Positions 17,625-26,544 of a stretch of 64,000 nt of DNA are shown one piece after another. Origin of the DNA: Vibrio hangzhouensis (lineage in GTDB: Bacteria > Pseudomonadota > Gammaproteobacteria > Enterobacterales > Vibrionaceae); contig NZ_FNVG01000017.1 of assembly GCF_900107935.1 (NCBI RefSeq), forward strand, positions 1 through 64,000, read 5' to 3'. Made by a program: the position numbers and the translations under genes. Below the pieces are notes generated by a model. It saw only the letters and a program-made list of their open reading frames with translations. It was not told the DNA's origin and searched no databases. Positions within the stretch are counted from its first letter, which is position 1. Every line of letters starts with the position of its first letter.

Positions 17625-17649
17625 CTTCTATTTACGTTCATTCACCCAT

Positions 17650-18687
17650 TTACTTTAAATAGGATTTCGCTTCACCATTTTCTTCTGCCAGCCATTGAGC
17701 AACATCCTTAGCAAAATACGTCAGAATGCCATCCGCGCCCGCGCGCTTAAAACACAGCAGTGACTCAAGTACCGTTTCACGCTCTTTTAGCCATCCATTC
17801 TGAATTGCAGCCTTATGCATCGCATATTCGCCTGATACCTGATAGGCAAACGTAGGCACCTGAAGCTCGCTCTTCACACGGCGAACCACATCCAGATAAG
17901 GCATACCGGGCTTGACCATCACCATGTCCGCCCCTTCGTTCACGTCCATCGCTACTTCATGTAAGGCTTCGTCACTGTTAGCGGGATCCATTTGGTAGTT
18001 CTTTTTGTTTCCGCCTTTTAGATTAGACGCAGAACCGACGGCATCACGGAAAGGACCATAATAATTGGAGGCATACTTCGCCGAGTAAGCCATGATTTGA
18101 GTGTGAATGTGACCGGCTTCTTCCAGTGCTTCACGAATTCGACCGATTCGGCCATCCATCATGTCCGATGGTGCCACCACATCCGCCCCCGCTTCCGCAT
18201 GTGACAAAGCCTGCTTGATCAACACTTCAGTCGTCTCATCGTTTTGGACATAACCGTCTTCGTCGATGATGCCGTCCTGACCATGCGTTGTGAACGGATC
18301 AAGCGCCACATCAGTGATCACGCCCATTTGTGGCACATTCTCTTTCAGAGAACGAACCGCGCGCTGTACTAATCCTTCCGGATTGTAGGCTTCAGCAGCA
18401 CAGACGCTCTTCGCATCCTGATTCACCACAGGGAACAGAGCGATGGCGGGTACACCCAAATTCGCAAGGTATTCTGCCTGTTCCAACATCAAATCAATCG
18501 ATAAACGCTCAACCCCTGGCATGGATTCCACCGTTTCACGGCGGTTTTTACCCATTAGAATAAACATTGGATAGATCAAATCATCTACCGACACTTTGTT
18601 CTCTGCCATTAAACGTCGGCTAAAGTCATGTTTGCGCATACGACGCATGCGTCGTGCTGGAAATTGACCTTGAATCGATACAGACAC
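17650..18687 (-). CDS. hemB: Delta-aminolevulinic acid dehydratase (porphobilinogen synthase)
   Basis: 345 aa. Condenses two 5-aminolevulinate molecules to porphobilinogen, the second committed step of haem and sirohaem synthesis. The active-site lysines are in SAKYASNYYGPFRDA (about residue 212) and MVMVKPGMPYLD (about 265). The start is the GTG at 18687 (VSVSIQGQFP), because AAGGAG sits 8 nt upstream and it matches Vibrio HemB as I recall it. An in-frame ATG 13 codons upstream lacks this support. The RyhB promoter lies just downstream, so haem supply and iron sparing are physically linked. Confidence 0.96.
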   Translation of the reverse strand: MSVSIQGQFPARRMRRMRKHDFSRRLMAENKVSVDDLIYPMFILMGKNRRETVESMPGVERLSIDLMLEQAEYLANLGVPAIALFPVVNQDAKSVCAAEAYNPEGLVQRAVRSLKENVPQMGVITDVALDPFTTHGQDGIIDEDGYVQNDETTEVLIKQALSHAEAGADVVAPSDMMDGRIGRIREALEEAGHIHTQIMAYSAKYASNYYGPFRDAVGSASNLKGGNKKNYQMDPANSDEALHEVAMDVNEGADMVMVKPGMPYLDVVRRVKSELQVPTFAYQVSGEYAMHKAAIQNGWLKERETVLESLLCFKRAGADGILTYFAKDVAQWLAEENGEAKSYLK

Positions 18688-18824
18688 CTTTCTCTCCTTG
18701 TCTGGACAAATGCGAAAACCAAGCATAACACTCTCCCCTCATCATGCTAGTAGTAAAATTGGAAAATGCTAAACCACAAGCGATATACTTGCCCTATCAC
18801 TTAAACGTACAGAATGACTTGCTA

Positions 18825-19589
18825 ATGATGATTGATACCCATGCACACATTTACGCCACAGAGTTTGACAACGATCGTGACGAGGTTGTACAGCGTGCGA
18901 TGGCTGCTGGCATAGAACACATTTTATTGCCAAACATTGATTTGGACTCTATACAGCCCATGCTGGCAACCGAAGCCGCTTATCCCCAGCTCTGCCGCTC
19001 AATGATGGGACTGCACCCGTGCTATGTGGATGCCAATGTCGATGAAACGCTTGCCGTTATTTATTCTTGGTTCGACAAGCATGATTTTGTGGCCGTCGGC
19101 GAAATTGGTATCGATTTATACTGGGATAAGACTTTCAGAGCGCAGCAAGAGCGTGCCTTTGTGACTCAGCTAAACTGGGCCAAAGAGAGAAATCTGCCCG
19201 TTGTGATTCACACACGAGACTCCATCGAAGAGACATTAGCACTGCTTCGCACTGAGCAAGATGGCCATTTACGTGGCGTATTCCACTGCTTTGGCGGAAC
19301 CGTCGAAGAGGCGAAGGCCATCAGTGACCTCGGCTTTCACCTTGGATTGGGCGGCGTCTCTACCTTTAAAAATTCCGGTATGGACAAAGTGATCCCACAT
19401 CTGGATATGAACCGGGTCATATTAGAAACAGACTGCCCCTATCTGGCACCCGTTCCACATCGAGGAAAACGTAACGAACCAGCCTACACTGAACTGGTCG
19501 CGAAGCGCATTGCTGAGATCAATGACATCAGCGTTACCGAAGTGCTAAACAAAACGACGGACAATGCAAAGACATTGTTTGATTTGTAA
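18825..19589 (+). CDS. TatD-family metal-dependent hydrolase/DNase
   Basis: 254 aa. The metal-binding HxH is in MIDTHAHIYA at the N-terminus. Further ligands lie in VGEIGID (about residue 93), VIHTRD (about 129), FHCFGG (about 154) and ETDCPYL (about 205). TatD enzymes are Mg-dependent 3'-5' exonucleases acting on DNA and possibly RNA. Two adjacent ATGs (18825, 18828) can start the protein; an in-frame ATG at 18744 adds 27 residues not typical of the family. Divergent from hemB. It is unlinked in sequence and function to tatABC despite the name. Confidence 0.93.
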   Translation: MMIDTHAHIYATEFDNDRDEVVQRAMAAGIEHILLPNIDLDSIQPMLATEAAYPQLCRSMMGLHPCYVDANVDETLAVIYSWFDKHDFVAVGEIGIDLYWDKTFRAQQERAFVTQLNWAKERNLPVVIHTRDSIEETLALLRTEQDGHLRGVFHCFGGTVEEAKAISDLGFHLGLGGVSTFKNSGMDKVIPHLDMNRVILETDCPYLAPVPHRGKRNEPAYTELVAKRIAEINDISVTEVLNKTTDNAKTLFDL

Positions 19590-19746
19590 CATTATATGAC
19601 ACGCATATCAAAAGTGTGACACTGGTTCAAAAATGATATGGCCTGGTTGCATATATCGGCGTATGATGAATCTGATATCCATATGCCAATAATCTAATAA
19701 CAACAAAGGTATGTGCCCTAAATCCATGAACCAGGGGAGGTCGCAT

Positions 19747-19863
19747 ATGTGTGAACATGGAAACCTGCTACAACGACAAAAGCGCACGCTATGGCAAAAA
19801 ATAAGGGGCATTAAAGAAATTTATGTCTGTTCTGGCTGTGGCCATGTCATCATTGTCAAATAA
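19747..19863 (+). CDS. Small protein with CxxCGH zinc-ribbon-like motif
   Basis: 38 aa (MCEHGNLLQRQKRT...CSGCGHVIIVK). A strong ribosome-binding site, GGAGG, sits 8 nt before the ATG, and the gene runs directly into a terminator. The cysteines (one at residue 2 with His4, and CSGCGH near the C-terminus) could bind zinc. An in-frame ATG at 19711 would give 50 residues but has only a very close AAGGT. It lies between tatD and the convergent tatC. Function unknown; most automatic annotation would miss it. Confidence 0.65.
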   Translation: MCEHGNLLQRQKRTLWQKIRGIKEIYVCSGCGHVIIVK

Positions 19864-19890
19864 AAAAATAGCGGCCTCAGCCGCTATTTT
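19864..19890. terminator. Bidirectional terminator between the small Cys protein and tatC
   Basis: An 11-bp perfect stem AAAATAGCGGC/GCCGCTATTTT with loop CTCA and flanking A and T runs between convergent genes. Confidence 0.85.
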
Positions 19891-19898
19891 CTCTTTCA

Positions 19899-20645
19899 TT
19901 ATTCTTGCTCTGATTCTTCTTGGTCTTTTCGGGTGTAAAAACGCGCAAAGAACAATCCAACTTCAAACAGCAAGCACATAGGGATCGCCAGCAAGGTTTG
20001 CGAAATCATGTCGGGAGGGGTGAGCAGCATCCCAATAACAAAAGCCCCAACCACAATGTAAGGACGTTTCTGTTTCAGGCTGTCAACATCGGTGGCTCCT
20101 GTCCAGCACAATAAGATGATGGCCACCGGTACTTCAAAAGCAATACCAAACGCTAAAAACAGCGCCAGTACAAAATCAAGATAGCTCGAAATATCAGTGG
20201 CAAACTCGACCCCACCTAAAGAAATCGCGGTAAAAAAGCCAAACACCAATGGAAAAACGACAAAGTAAGCAAACGCGACTCCGCAGTAAAACAGTAGTGA
20301 ACTGGAAAACATCAGCGGCATCACCAGTTTTCGCTCATGCTTATACAGCCCGGGAGCGACAAACGCCCATACCTGATAAAGGATATAGGGAACCGCAATG
20401 AACACCGAAGCGATCAGAGTCAGCTTTAGCGGCGTAAAAAAAGGCGACGCAACATCAGTTGCAATCATTGTTGCCCCTTCAGGCAACCTCTCTACCAGTG
20501 GCTTGGAAACAAAATCATAGATGTCACCGGAAAAATAAACCAAAGCAAGAAACACCACCAGCACGGCAACAATGGCGCGCAACAAGCGATTTCTTAACTC
20601 AAGCAGGTGACTAATCAAAGGCTGTGTCTGTTCGACGGTAGACAT
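19899..20645 (-). CDS. tatC: Twin-arginine translocase subunit TatC
   Basis: 248 aa, six membrane segments. Forms with TatB the receptor for twin-arginine signal peptides of folded proteins. The N-terminal pattern SHLLELRNRLLRA is diagnostic; FxxE region and the third helix are intact. The start at 20645 (MSTVEQTQP) is preferred over an in-frame ATG 11 codons upstream because GAGG sits 6 nt before it. Last gene of the tatABC operon. Confidence 0.96.
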   Translation of the reverse strand: MSTVEQTQPLISHLLELRNRLLRAIVAVLVVFLALVYFSGDIYDFVSKPLVERLPEGATMIATDVASPFFTPLKLTLIASVFIAVPYILYQVWAFVAPGLYKHERKLVMPLMFSSSLLFYCGVAFAYFVVFPLVFGFFTAISLGGVEFATDISSYLDFVLALFLAFGIAFEVPVAIILLCWTGATDVDSLKQKRPYIVVGAFVIGMLLTPPDMISQTLLAIPMCLLFEVGLFFARFYTRKDQEESEQE

Positions 20646-20718
20646 GAAAACCTCGAATACAATCAAGCGGTCAGACAACTAACGCGCTTTCGCAATATAA
20701 AATGACAAGGGCTGAAAC

Positions 20719-21120
20719 TCAGCCCTTATTTAGATTTCTTTCTGGAGACTCATTCTCAACAGGTTTGACCGACTCAGACGCAACCTCGGTTGTGCTGTCT
20801 TCTGGCGTTGTGGCCTTTGGCTTCTCATTCGCGTACGGACGAGTTACCTCTTGCGCAGCCTGTTTCAGTTCCTCTACCGAGCTTCTTAACTCAGGAGAGA
20901 GGTCTTCCATGCCCATTTTCTCAGCTTTTTTCAGATTCTCCTGAAGCTCTTGCACTTTAAGTTCGTGTGAAAGCTCATCTTTGACATTATTTGCCATTGC
21001 TTTCGCAGAGCTGATAAAACGAGAAACACTTCGGATAGCAGTTGGCAGTCGTTCCGGTCCCAGAACCACGAGGCCAACTACTGAGATGAGTACCAGTTCC
21101 CAAAAACCGATATCAAACAC
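20719..21120 (-). CDS. tatB: Twin-arginine translocase subunit TatB
   Basis: 133 aa. One N-terminal membrane helix (FDIGFWELVLISVVGLVVLGPERLP is the characteristic region, residues 2-26), an amphipathic helix, then a charged, low-complexity C-terminal tail. It bridges TatC and TatA during transport of folded proteins. Only 3 bp separate it from tatA; the two are certainly co-transcribed. Confidence 0.95.
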   Translation of the reverse strand: MFDIGFWELVLISVVGLVVLGPERLPTAIRSVSRFISSAKAMANNVKDELSHELKVQELQENLKKAEKMGMEDLSPELRSSVEELKQAAQEVTRPYANEKPKATTPEDSTTEVASESVKPVENESPERNLNKG

Positions 21121-21123
21121 GAA

Positions 21124-21372
21124 TTATGCCTGCTCTTTATCTTTCTTTGTTTCAGTCGAAGCGTCTGTCTTTTGCTGCTCAATGTTCTTTGGCTCAAAAT
21201 CAGCATCTTTTGCGTCTGATTTATTTGCAGGCTCATCTTCGCTCATCGCTTTCTTGAAGCCTTTAACCGCACCACCTAAATCACCACCGATACCACGTAG
21301 TTTCTTAGTGCCAAACAACAAAATAACGATGACAGCAATAATAAGAAGTTGCCAAATACTAATACCACCCAT
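21124..21372 (-). CDS. tatA: Twin-arginine translocase subunit TatA
   Basis: 82 aa. The N-terminal membrane helix (ISIWQLLIIAVIVILLFG) is followed by the hinge and amphipathic helix (KKLRGIGGDLGGAVKGFKKAM), then an acidic/lysine-rich tail. TatA oligomers form the transport path. First tat gene; it is 53 bp downstream of ubiB on the same strand. Confidence 0.96.
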   Translation of the reverse strand: MGGISIWQLLIIAVIVILLFGTKKLRGIGGDLGGAVKGFKKAMSEDEPANKSDAKDADFEPKNIEQQKTDASTETKKDKEQA

Positions 21373-21425
21373 TCTTTCTACCTCGGGTCTTGATTAACAA
21401 TGAAAAATTAATACGAGTTTATCGC

Positions 21426-23060
21426 TTAACGCCTGTAAGTACGCCAACTTAACAGCCAAAATGTGATACCTGCAACGCCCGATACTACGGAGAGTTGTTG
21501 GTAAGGTCCTTCCAGCAATATGGCAGAGCATACGATTAAAGTTGCGCCAACACCAAACAAAAACTTGCCTGTCCCCTGTTGCCGCTTTGTTGCACGGTAT
21601 CCTTGATACAGCATATCCATGCGCTGATTCATAGCCTTACCCTGTTTGAGGCTATCGTACAGTAACTCGGGAAGTTCCGGTAATTTTTCTGCCCAAAATG
21701 GAGCGCGCTCTTTAATTCCGTTAATGACCGCTTGCGGTCCAACCTGATTGGCCATCCATTCCTCTAAAAATGGTTTTGCCGTCTCCCATAAGTCTAGCTG
21801 TGGATAGAGCTGTCTGCCCAACCCCTCAATATAGAGCAACGTTTTCTGAAGCAGCACTAACTGAGGCTGAACTTCCATATTAAAACGACGCGCCGTATTG
21901 AACAGGTTTAACAGCACGTGACCAAATGAAATTTCACACAATGGCTTGGCGAATATCGGTTCACACACCATACGAATTGCAAACTCAAATTCATCGACAT
22001 TGGTGTCCATCGGCACCCAACCCGAGTCCACATGCAGCTCTGCGACTTTACGGTAATCACGGTTAAAGAACGCCAGAAAGTTTTCTGCCAGATAGCGCTT
22101 ATCTTCGCTGTTGAGCGTACCGACAATGCCGCAATCCAACCCGATCCATCTCGGGTTCTCCGGGTGGTCATAACTGACAAACACGTTACCGGGGTGCATG
22201 TCGGCGTGGAAGAAACTGTCCCGGAAGACCTGAGTAAAGAACACACTGACACCACGTTCCGCCAACAGCTTCATATCGGTGCCATTGGCTTCCAGAGCCG
22301 GGATGTCTGAAACCTGAATGCCATAGATTCGCTCCGAGACCATCAGGGTTTCACTGCTGAAGTCAGGCAGTACTTCCGGAACGTAAAGCTCTTCGCTGCC
22401 CTCAAAATTACGTCGAAGCTGAATGGCATTCGCCGCTTCGCGTCGAAGATCGAGTTCATCGAGTAAGGTTTTCTCATACTCGCGCACGACTTCCACCGGT
22501 TTGAGTCGACGTGCCTCAGGTAACACTTTAGCGACAATTCGAGCCATACGATACATCAGCTTGATATCCGCATCGATGACCGGGCGAATATCAGGACGGA
22601 TAACTTTCAGAACAACTTCCTGTCCGGTCTCTCGATGTGTTGCCGTATGAACCTGAGCGATGGAGGCCGATGCAAGTGGTTCAATTTCAAAGTCATCAAA
22701 CCATTGTTCAATAGGCCCACCCAGTGCGAGTTCCATCTGTGATTTGGCCAGGCGGCCGTCGAAAGGCGATACCTGATCTTGCAGCAAGGCCAACTGATCG
22801 GCAATGTGGGGTGGAAACAGATCACGGCGAGTCGACATCATCTGACCAAATTTGATCCAGACAGGCCCCAACTCTTGCAACGCCAACCTTAACCTTTCGC
22901 CCAACGGTTTGTCCGGGTGCTGGTTTTGCATCCAGAACAGCGACTTTCTGGCCAGAAGTGGAGCTTTAGTTAACTGATGGGTGGGTATCAGCTCATCAAG
23001 CCCATATTCAAGCTGAACCTTTACAATATGATACAGACGTTTCAATTCACTCGGTGTCAT
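21426..23060 (-). CDS. ubiB: Ubiquinone biosynthesis accessory ATPase UbiB
   Basis: 544 aa. ABC1/ADCK-family atypical kinase needed for coenzyme Q synthesis, perhaps by extracting lipid intermediates. It has the family motif KFGQMMSTRRDLFP (about residues 71-84), the Ala-rich nucleotide loop ASASIAQVHTA, the catalytic-type HADMHPGN (about 286), and two C-terminal membrane helices (about 500-540). Its ATG overlaps the ubiJ stop by 4 bp. Confidence 0.96.
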   Translation of the reverse strand: MTPSELKRLYHIVKVQLEYGLDELIPTHQLTKAPLLARKSLFWMQNQHPDKPLGERLRLALQELGPVWIKFGQMMSTRRDLFPPHIADQLALLQDQVSPFDGRLAKSQMELALGGPIEQWFDDFEIEPLASASIAQVHTATHRETGQEVVLKVIRPDIRPVIDADIKLMYRMARIVAKVLPEARRLKPVEVVREYEKTLLDELDLRREAANAIQLRRNFEGSEELYVPEVLPDFSSETLMVSERIYGIQVSDIPALEANGTDMKLLAERGVSVFFTQVFRDSFFHADMHPGNVFVSYDHPENPRWIGLDCGIVGTLNSEDKRYLAENFLAFFNRDYRKVAELHVDSGWVPMDTNVDEFEFAIRMVCEPIFAKPLCEISFGHVLLNLFNTARRFNMEVQPQLVLLQKTLLYIEGLGRQLYPQLDLWETAKPFLEEWMANQVGPQAVINGIKERAPFWAEKLPELPELLYDSLKQGKAMNQRMDMLYQGYRATKRQQGTGKFLFGVGATLIVCSAILLEGPYQQLSVVSGVAGITFWLLSWRTYRR

Positions 23061-23692
23061 AAACGCTCCGAGTCATCAGTGGGCGCATTGACAGATTCCA
23101 GTAGGGCATCCAAACGCACATCCAATCGCTCGGCCTGACTGCGCAGTTCATCCACATCGTCACAAAACGCCGCAACCGCAAGAGGTGGCGGCGCGATCTT
23201 CCACTCTTCAGTAAGCACCTGACCGAAATGATCCTGATGCCTTGCTGCCTGAGCAGCAAAAAAAGCCATTACCCCTTTCGCGCCCTGTACAGCAGTGTGG
23301 GCCACAACGTCTCCAGTGACACGCGACAGCCATTCTTCAATATCCGGCTTGCAGTCCGTCAACAGCGCTGAGAACTTCTGAGCCAACTGAATGTCGCCCT
23401 CAAGCTCCAGCTTATCCTGCTTGATCAACTTGGTGATATTCGCCTGCTCTTTCAGCTCAGGCAGGACTGACAGATTAAGCGAAAGGTAGCAATTGGGTTC
23501 ACCTTCGTAATTCGCCAACACATCCAGCTGATGGCTGAAGACAAACGTCAGTGATTTATTGAACTCACGCAAATGGATCTGTATCACCTGGCCTTTGAGT
23601 CTGGCTACGCGTTTTACTAACGCATCATCGTCTTGAATCAGGGTATTGAGTGTGGTTTCCACCACTGCAGTAACTAATGGGTCAAAGGGCAT
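23057..23692 (-). CDS. ubiJ: Ubiquinone biosynthesis accessory factor UbiJ (SCP2 domain)
   Basis: 211 aa. An SCP2 lipid-binding fold (about residues 15-115) plus a C-terminal coiled coil. In E. coli UbiJ scaffolds the soluble Ubi complex and binds ubiquinone intermediates. It lies between ubiE and ubiB and overlaps ubiB by 4 bp, the standard gamma-proteobacterial order. Confidence 0.94.
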   Translation of the reverse strand: MPFDPLVTAVVETTLNTLIQDDDALVKRVARLKGQVIQIHLREFNKSLTFVFSHQLDVLANYEGEPNCYLSLNLSVLPELKEQANITKLIKQDKLELEGDIQLAQKFSALLTDCKPDIEEWLSRVTGDVVAHTAVQGAKGVMAFFAAQAARHQDHFGQVLTEEWKIAPPPLAVAAFCDDVDELRSQAERLDVRLDALLESVNAPTDDSERL

Positions 23693-23702
23693 AGCTCATT
23701 CC

Positions 23703-24485
23703 TCAGAATTTGTATCCGCGGTGCAATGCCACAATGCCACCTGTCAGGTTAAAGTATTTGGTTTGCTCGAACCCAGCTTGCTGCATCATGTTTTCCAGTG
23801 TGCTCTGGTCCGGGTGCATACGAATAGATTCGGCAAGGTAACGATAGCTCTCGGCATCGTTCGCTACCAGTTCACCCATTTTTGGCAATAGATGGAATGA
23901 GTAGGCATCATAGATTTTTGACAGGGGATCCAGAATAGGCTTGGAAAATTCCAGTACTAATAAGCGGCCGCCAGGCTTCAGCACTCGGAACATAGAGCGC
24001 AGTGCTTTGTCTTTATCCGTCACGTTGCGCAGACAGAAGCTGATGGTGATGCAGTCAAAGTAGTTATCAGGGAAAGGCAATTCCTCTGCATTGGCCTGCA
24101 CATAATGCACATTACCGACGATCCCGGTATCACGCAGTTTGTCACGACCGACATTCAGCATAGAATTGTTGATGTCTGCCAGAATTACGTGCCCTTGGTC
24201 GCCAACAATGCGTGAAAACTTAGCGGTTAAATCACCCGTACCACCACCAAGATCCAGAATACGCTGACCCGGTCTGGCCCCGCTACAATCAATAGTAAAA
24301 CGCTTCCATAAACGATGTACACCGCCGGACATCAAATCGTTCATGATGTCGTATTTTGCCGCCACTGAGTGAAACACCTCAGCGACACGTGTGACTTTTT
24401 CTTCTTTCGCGACTGTCTCGAAACCAAAATGGGTGGTTTCCTGTTGCTGATTTAGCTGTTCTGATTGCACGTTACTATCCGTCAT
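23703..24485 (-). CDS. ubiE: Ubiquinone/menaquinone C-methyltransferase
   Basis: 260 aa. Class I SAM methyltransferase for both ubiquinone and menaquinone rings. The family signature YDIMNDLMSGGVHRLWKR is near residue 47, and the SAM motif LDLGGGTGDLT near 76. Start 24485 (MTDSNVQSE) has AGGA 7 nt upstream and a family-like N-terminus; the longer frame from 24521 adds 12 residues without support. Confidence 0.97.
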   Translation of the reverse strand: MTDSNVQSEQLNQQQETTHFGFETVAKEEKVTRVAEVFHSVAAKYDIMNDLMSGGVHRLWKRFTIDCSGARPGQRILDLGGGTGDLTAKFSRIVGDQGHVILADINNSMLNVGRDKLRDTGIVGNVHYVQANAEELPFPDNYFDCITISFCLRNVTDKDKALRSMFRVLKPGGRLLVLEFSKPILDPLSKIYDAYSFHLLPKMGELVANDAESYRYLAESIRMHPDQSTLENMMQQAGFEQTKYFNLTGGIVALHRGYKF

Positions 24486-24530
24486 TATTCTTCCTCTTGA
24501 ACGGTGCGACATCACCTGCACCGCAGACGG

Positions 24531-26045
24531 TCAGTTTACTTTATCCATGTCTGGTTGTCTTTCCACCAACGCATCATTTTGTGCAATTTCTGTGAGCGAA
24601 GGAGAAATTGATCGTTTTACTTCCACACCAAGCTGTTTAAAGCTTTCCGCCTGGCGGATCGCATTCCCTCTACCTGTCGCCAGTTTATTCATCGCCCCCT
24701 GGTAACTCTGGTTGGCTTTATCCAACGCACCGCCCAGCCCTTCCATATCATCGACAAATAAACGCAACTTATCATACAGTTTGCTGGCCTTGTCGGCGAT
24801 AACCTGAGCATTCTGATTTTGTCGGTCATTGCGCCATAAGTTATCAATGGTGCGCAGGGCGACCAACAAGGTGGTCGGGCTGACCAATATAATATTGTTC
24901 TCCATCGCCTCCTTCACCAAACTCGGATCGGCCTGAATCGCCACCTGAAATGCCGGCTCCACCGGAATAAACATCAGGACATAATCCAGAGAACGAATGC
25001 CCTTCAGCTGATGATAATCTTTTTGCGACAGTCCCCGGATATGATTACGCAAAGCCAGCAAATGATCACTCAAGGCGCGCTCACGCTCGGAGTCCGAATC
25101 CGCATTGAAATAGCGTTCGTACGCCACCAGCACCATTTTGGAATCGATCACCACCTGTTTTTCTTGCGGTAACTGGACGATGACGTCGGGTTGAAAACGC
25201 TTACCAGCCTCGTTTTGTAAACTCACCTGCGTTTGGTACTCATGACCTTCACGCAATCCTGACTCCGCCAGAACCCGTGCCAGCACCACTTCTCCCCAGT
25301 TCCCTTGCTGTTTATTATCACCTTTAAGAGCCTGAGTCAGGTTCATCGCTTCTCTGGTCATCTGATCATTCAGTCGTTGCAGATTCTTCAGTTCATGAAC
25401 TAAGGTGTGACGCTCTTTAGCTTCCTGACTAAAACTGTCGTTGACCTGCTTTTTAAACCCTTCTAACTGCTCTTTCAGTGGGGTCAAGATGCCTTCCAGA
25501 CTTTGACGGTTCTGAGCGTCCACTTTGGCGGTCTTTGTCTCAAACACCTGGTTGGCCAGCCGCTCAAATTGTTCTTTCAGGCGCAGCTCTGATTGTTGCA
25601 GCAGCTCGAGTTTTTCCTGATCCGAGCGCTGCTGCTGCTGATAAGTCGCCAGTTGCTCTCGCAACTGAGCCTCAGATTGCGCGCGCTGTTGCTTGACCTG
25701 CTCCAGCTCTCCTGCGTATTGCTGGCGCTCCTGTTTGACGGCATCAAAGTAACGCAGCTTTTCCATAGCTGCCATCACCTTACCGTGCGCCTGCTTGAGT
25801 TCAAACGCCGACTTATCCCGTTCATCATCCAGCTGTTCCAGCTCTTGTCTCGCTTGCGTCAGTTCCTGATGCAAACGTGCTGTCTCACGTTCAAACGCGC
25901 TGTTCTCTAGTTGTGTCTTTTGCTCAAACATCTCCGCCATTTGGCGGGACTTGAAATGCAGCACGGCCGCGGCGGAGAATCCCAGGCAGGTTGAAATCGA
26001 AGTAATTGAAAGTAGGAGAGTTTGGTTGTCAATTATCCATTGCAT
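24531..26045 (-). CDS. rmuC: DNA recombination protein RmuC
   Basis: 504 aa. One N-terminal membrane helix (about residues 10-30), a long coiled coil rich in Glu/Gln (about 35-200), then the RmuC nuclease-like domain (about 230-430, with VVIDSKMVL). RmuC limits inversion at short inverted repeats. It is the first housekeeping gene after the flagellar block, in the same direction as fliJ with only 67 bp between. Confidence 0.95.
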   Translation of the reverse strand: MQWIIDNQTLLLSITSISTCLGFSAAAVLHFKSRQMAEMFEQKTQLENSAFERETARLHQELTQARQELEQLDDERDKSAFELKQAHGKVMAAMEKLRYFDAVKQERQQYAGELEQVKQQRAQSEAQLREQLATYQQQQRSDQEKLELLQQSELRLKEQFERLANQVFETKTAKVDAQNRQSLEGILTPLKEQLEGFKKQVNDSFSQEAKERHTLVHELKNLQRLNDQMTREAMNLTQALKGDNKQQGNWGEVVLARVLAESGLREGHEYQTQVSLQNEAGKRFQPDVIVQLPQEKQVVIDSKMVLVAYERYFNADSDSERERALSDHLLALRNHIRGLSQKDYHQLKGIRSLDYVLMFIPVEPAFQVAIQADPSLVKEAMENNIILVSPTTLLVALRTIDNLWRNDRQNQNAQVIADKASKLYDKLRLFVDDMEGLGGALDKANQSYQGAMNKLATGRGNAIRQAESFKQLGVEVKRSISPSLTEIAQNDALVERQPDMDKVN

Positions 26046-26112
26046 TATTTGCTTACCATCCGAACAGGTACTAATGCTAATGGTAATTTATACTGGATAA
26101 ATGTCCAGATAT
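26046..26112 (-). other. fliJ-rmuC junction
   Basis: This 67-bp gap joins the end of the lateral flagellar operon to rmuC. It holds only a weak hairpin (CTGGA/TCCAG, 26093-26108) followed by TATAAATT, not a strong terminator. No direct repeats, tRNA or integrase remnant marking an insertion point were seen. Confidence 0.5.
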
Positions 26113-26544
26113 TTACAGGGTTCGCCGTCTGAGACGTGAATTGATGATGTCCTCGATAAGCTTCTGATCACGACAGGCTTTTTCGTAGTTCTGTTTCTTA
26201 CGCCAACGCTCCAGCACCTGTTCGAGTCCATGAACCCGTGCCGCTTTTTGTTGCAGTTGCTTCTGCACTGACTGGCATTGTGCTTCCATGACGGCCTGCT
26301 CATGACGTTGGTGGTTGAGCATTTTTTGCAGCATTTGATCGACCAGGTTGAGGTTCATCAGACCAACACTGCAGGTTTTGGACGACCCACTGTAATTGAG
26401 CGCCTTTAACTCGGAAAGCGCAGTGAGTTGCTTCGCCAGATGCTCATTTTGATGACGCATTGCATCCAGTCGTGCGCCAATCTGATCGCGCTGCAACTCC
26501 TCAACCTGGGTCATCTTACCCACGGCACGAATCTTACTGTCCAT
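26113..26544 (-). CDS. fliJ: Lateral flagellar export chaperone FliJ
   Basis: 143 aa, almost entirely helical/coiled coil with many charged residues and Gln, ending in a basic tail (RLRRRTL). FliJ is the central stalk that couples the FliI ATPase to FlhA in flagellar type III export. Overlaps fliI by 11 bp and is last of the motY-lafK-fliEFGHIJ operon. Primary sequence of FliJ is poorly conserved, so the call rests on size, coiled coil and position. Confidence 0.85.
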   Translation of the reverse strand: MDSKIRAVGKMTQVEELQRDQIGARLDAMRHQNEHLAKQLTALSELKALNYSGSSKTCSVGLMNLNLVDQMLQKMLNHQRHEQAVMEAQCQSVQKQLQQKAARVHGLEQVLERWRKKQNYEKACRDQKLIEDIINSRLRRRTL

